DNA from: Thermoplasmata archaeon
GTDB taxonomy: Archaea; Thermoplasmatota; Thermoplasmata; Thermoplasmatales; Thermoplasmataceae
Length of the DNA stretch: 14,531 nt
Direction of reading: 5' to 3'
NCBI GenBank assembly: GCA_021797525.1
Contig: JAJZZQ010000046.1
Coordinates: 1-14,531, forward strand
Shown here: positions 13,775 through 14,531 of the stretch, piece after piece
Numbering within the stretch: position 1 is the stretch's first letter
How the letters are laid out: each line of letters starts with the position of its first letter
The notes under the pieces: model-generated
Told to the model about the DNA's origin: nothing
Seen by the model: the letters and a program-made list of their open reading frames with translations, nothing else
The model's database searches: none
Position numbers and translations under genes: made by a program

Positions 13775-14434
13775 ATGGCACTTATAAGAGACGAGGACAA
13801 GAAATACCTGATGGATGAATTCAGCAAATACGTTTCGAATGATGTGGATATTGTAGTTTTCACCACCAGCAAGGAAGATTGCAAATACTGTAAGGAATCA
13901 ATAGAGTTGGCAACTGAAGTATCAGAGCTTTCGGATAAAATACACTTTGTTCATTACACCATGGAGGATAACAAGGATATTGCTTCAAAGTTCAGTGTTA
14001 CAAAATATCCGACAACCATTGTGACAAAACATGATTCAACAGACGGAAGAATCAGGTATTCTGGACTTCCAAGCGGCTATGAATTCGGCTCCCTTATCGA
14101 GGATATTAAGAATGTATCAAAGTGGGAGGTGGATGTTTCATCAAAGGCTCTGGAAATAATAAAGAAGATAGACAAACCACTCAACATTAAGGTCTTTGTA
14201 ACGCCAACCTGCCCGTACTGCCCGAAGGCAGTTGGTACAGCACACAAATTCGCCATACTCAACCCCAATATAACAGGTGAGATGGTTGAGTCTCTAGAGT
14301 TTGATAAAGAAGCAGAGGATGCTGGCGTTTCAAGTGTTCCACACATACTGATCAACGGTGAGGTCGAGTTTGTAGGTGCATATCCCGATGACCAGTTTGC
14401 CGAATATGTTCTTGAAGCTTACAGCCACTCTTAA
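13775..14434 (+). CDS. Protein disulfide oxidoreductase (PDO), two thioredoxin-fold domains
   Basis: 219 residues made of two tandem thioredoxin folds, the layout of archaeal PDO/glutaredoxin-like proteins such as the 226-residue Pyrococcus furiosus enzyme. The N-terminal domain has CKYC (C36, C39) and a cis-proline in KYPT (P79). The C-terminal domain has CPYC (C146, C149) and a cis-proline in SVPH (P189). Both active sites are intact. No signal peptide is present, so it acts in the cytoplasm, where these proteins form, reduce or shuffle disulfides and take electrons from a thioredoxin reductase. The ATG at 13775 is supported by box A spacing. The gene is followed by two seven-T runs. Confidence 0.92.
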   Translation: MALIRDEDKKYLMDEFSKYVSNDVDIVVFTTSKEDCKYCKESIELATEVSELSDKIHFVHYTMEDNKDIASKFSVTKYPTTIVTKHDSTDGRIRYSGLPSGYEFGSLIEDIKNVSKWEVDVSSKALEIIKKIDKPLNIKVFVTPTCPYCPKAVGTAHKFAILNPNITGEMVESLEFDKEAEDAGVSSVPHILINGEVEFVGAYPDDQFAEYVLEAYSHS

Positions 14435-14464
14435 TTTTTTTAGGAAAGACTTTAACCTTTTTTT
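14435..14464 (+). terminator. T-rich terminator region after the PDO gene
   Basis: Two runs of seven T (14435-14441 and 14458-14464) directly follow the PDO stop codon. Oligo-T without a stem is the usual intrinsic termination signal in archaea. The second run overlaps the promoter area of the next gene. Confidence 0.5.
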
Positions 14465-14476
14465 CACTCTCCATTT

Positions 14477-14531
14477 ATGAAATCTTTTGAACTTCTAAGC
14501 GAGATGGTCGAAAAAGCGAATGGGAGCCAGG
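14477..14531 (+). CDS. Start of an unidentified gene, cut by the window edge
   Basis: ATG 14477 opens a frame of 18 codons (MKSFELLSEMVEKANGSQ) that runs off the end without a stop. TTTAACC (14451-14457) is centred about 23 bases upstream, the spacing seen before the other leaderless genes here. Too little is visible to assign a family. Confidence 0.45.
   Translation, partial: MKSFELLSEMVEKANGSQ

Overview
The window looks like chromosomal DNA of an acidophilic, heterotrophic archaeon of the Thermoplasmata, most likely a Thermoplasmatales relative. The evidence is of three kinds. Several first genes appear leaderless, with A/T-rich box A elements about 23-28 bases before the start codon. Genes inside the operon instead use archaeal Shine-Dalgarno sites of the GGAGGTGAT type. 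The 2-oxoacid dehydrogenase genes sit next to a PduO-type cobalamin adenosyltransferase, which I recall is also the arrangement in Thermoplasma acidophilum (Ta1434-Ta1438). No mobile elements, CRISPR arrays, rRNA or tRNA genes were seen. No gene-free stretch exceeds 300 bases; the longest, about 3753-3996 and 4429-4651, are A/T-rich promoter and spacer DNA.

Layout. (1) 104-1734, + strand: etfB-etfA, an electron-transfer flavoprotein. (2) 1758-3743, - strand, convergent with etfA: a membrane iron-sulfur and probable b-heme protein of the HdrD/FadF/EMO type, the likely route from reduced EtfAB to membrane quinone. (3) 3997-4428: a small single-span membrane-anchored protein of unknown function. 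(4) 4652-10672, + strand: a tightly packed six-gene operon, lipA, E1 alpha, E1 beta, E2, E3, lipB. It encodes a complete 2-oxoacid dehydrogenase complex flanked by the two enzymes that make its lipoyl cofactor. (5) 10650-11189, - strand: ATP:cob(I)alamin adenosyltransferase, overlapping the end of lipB tail to tail. (6) 11258-12193: a cyclase/kynurenine-formamidase-like metal hydrolase. (7) 12280-12906: a DtxR/MntR/IdeR-type metalloregulator. (8) 12942-13661, - strand: AlaX, a trans-editing deacylase for mischarged tRNA-Ala. (9) 13775-14434: a two-domain protein disulfide oxidoreductase. (10) 14477 to the edge: the first codons of an unidentified gene.

Taken together, most of the window supports branched-chain 2-oxoacid (or pyruvate) catabolism, which is inference from context. 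The E1-E2-E3 complex would make acyl-CoA. Acyl-CoA dehydrogenases encoded elsewhere would reduce EtfAB, and the EMO-like protein would pass those electrons to quinone. Adenosylcobalamin from the adenosyltransferase would serve methylmalonyl-CoA mutase for propionyl-CoA from valine and isoleucine. The most unusual feature is the in-operon LipA/LipB lipoylation pathway in an archaeon, because LipB normally takes octanoyl groups from acyl carrier protein, which archaea generally lack.
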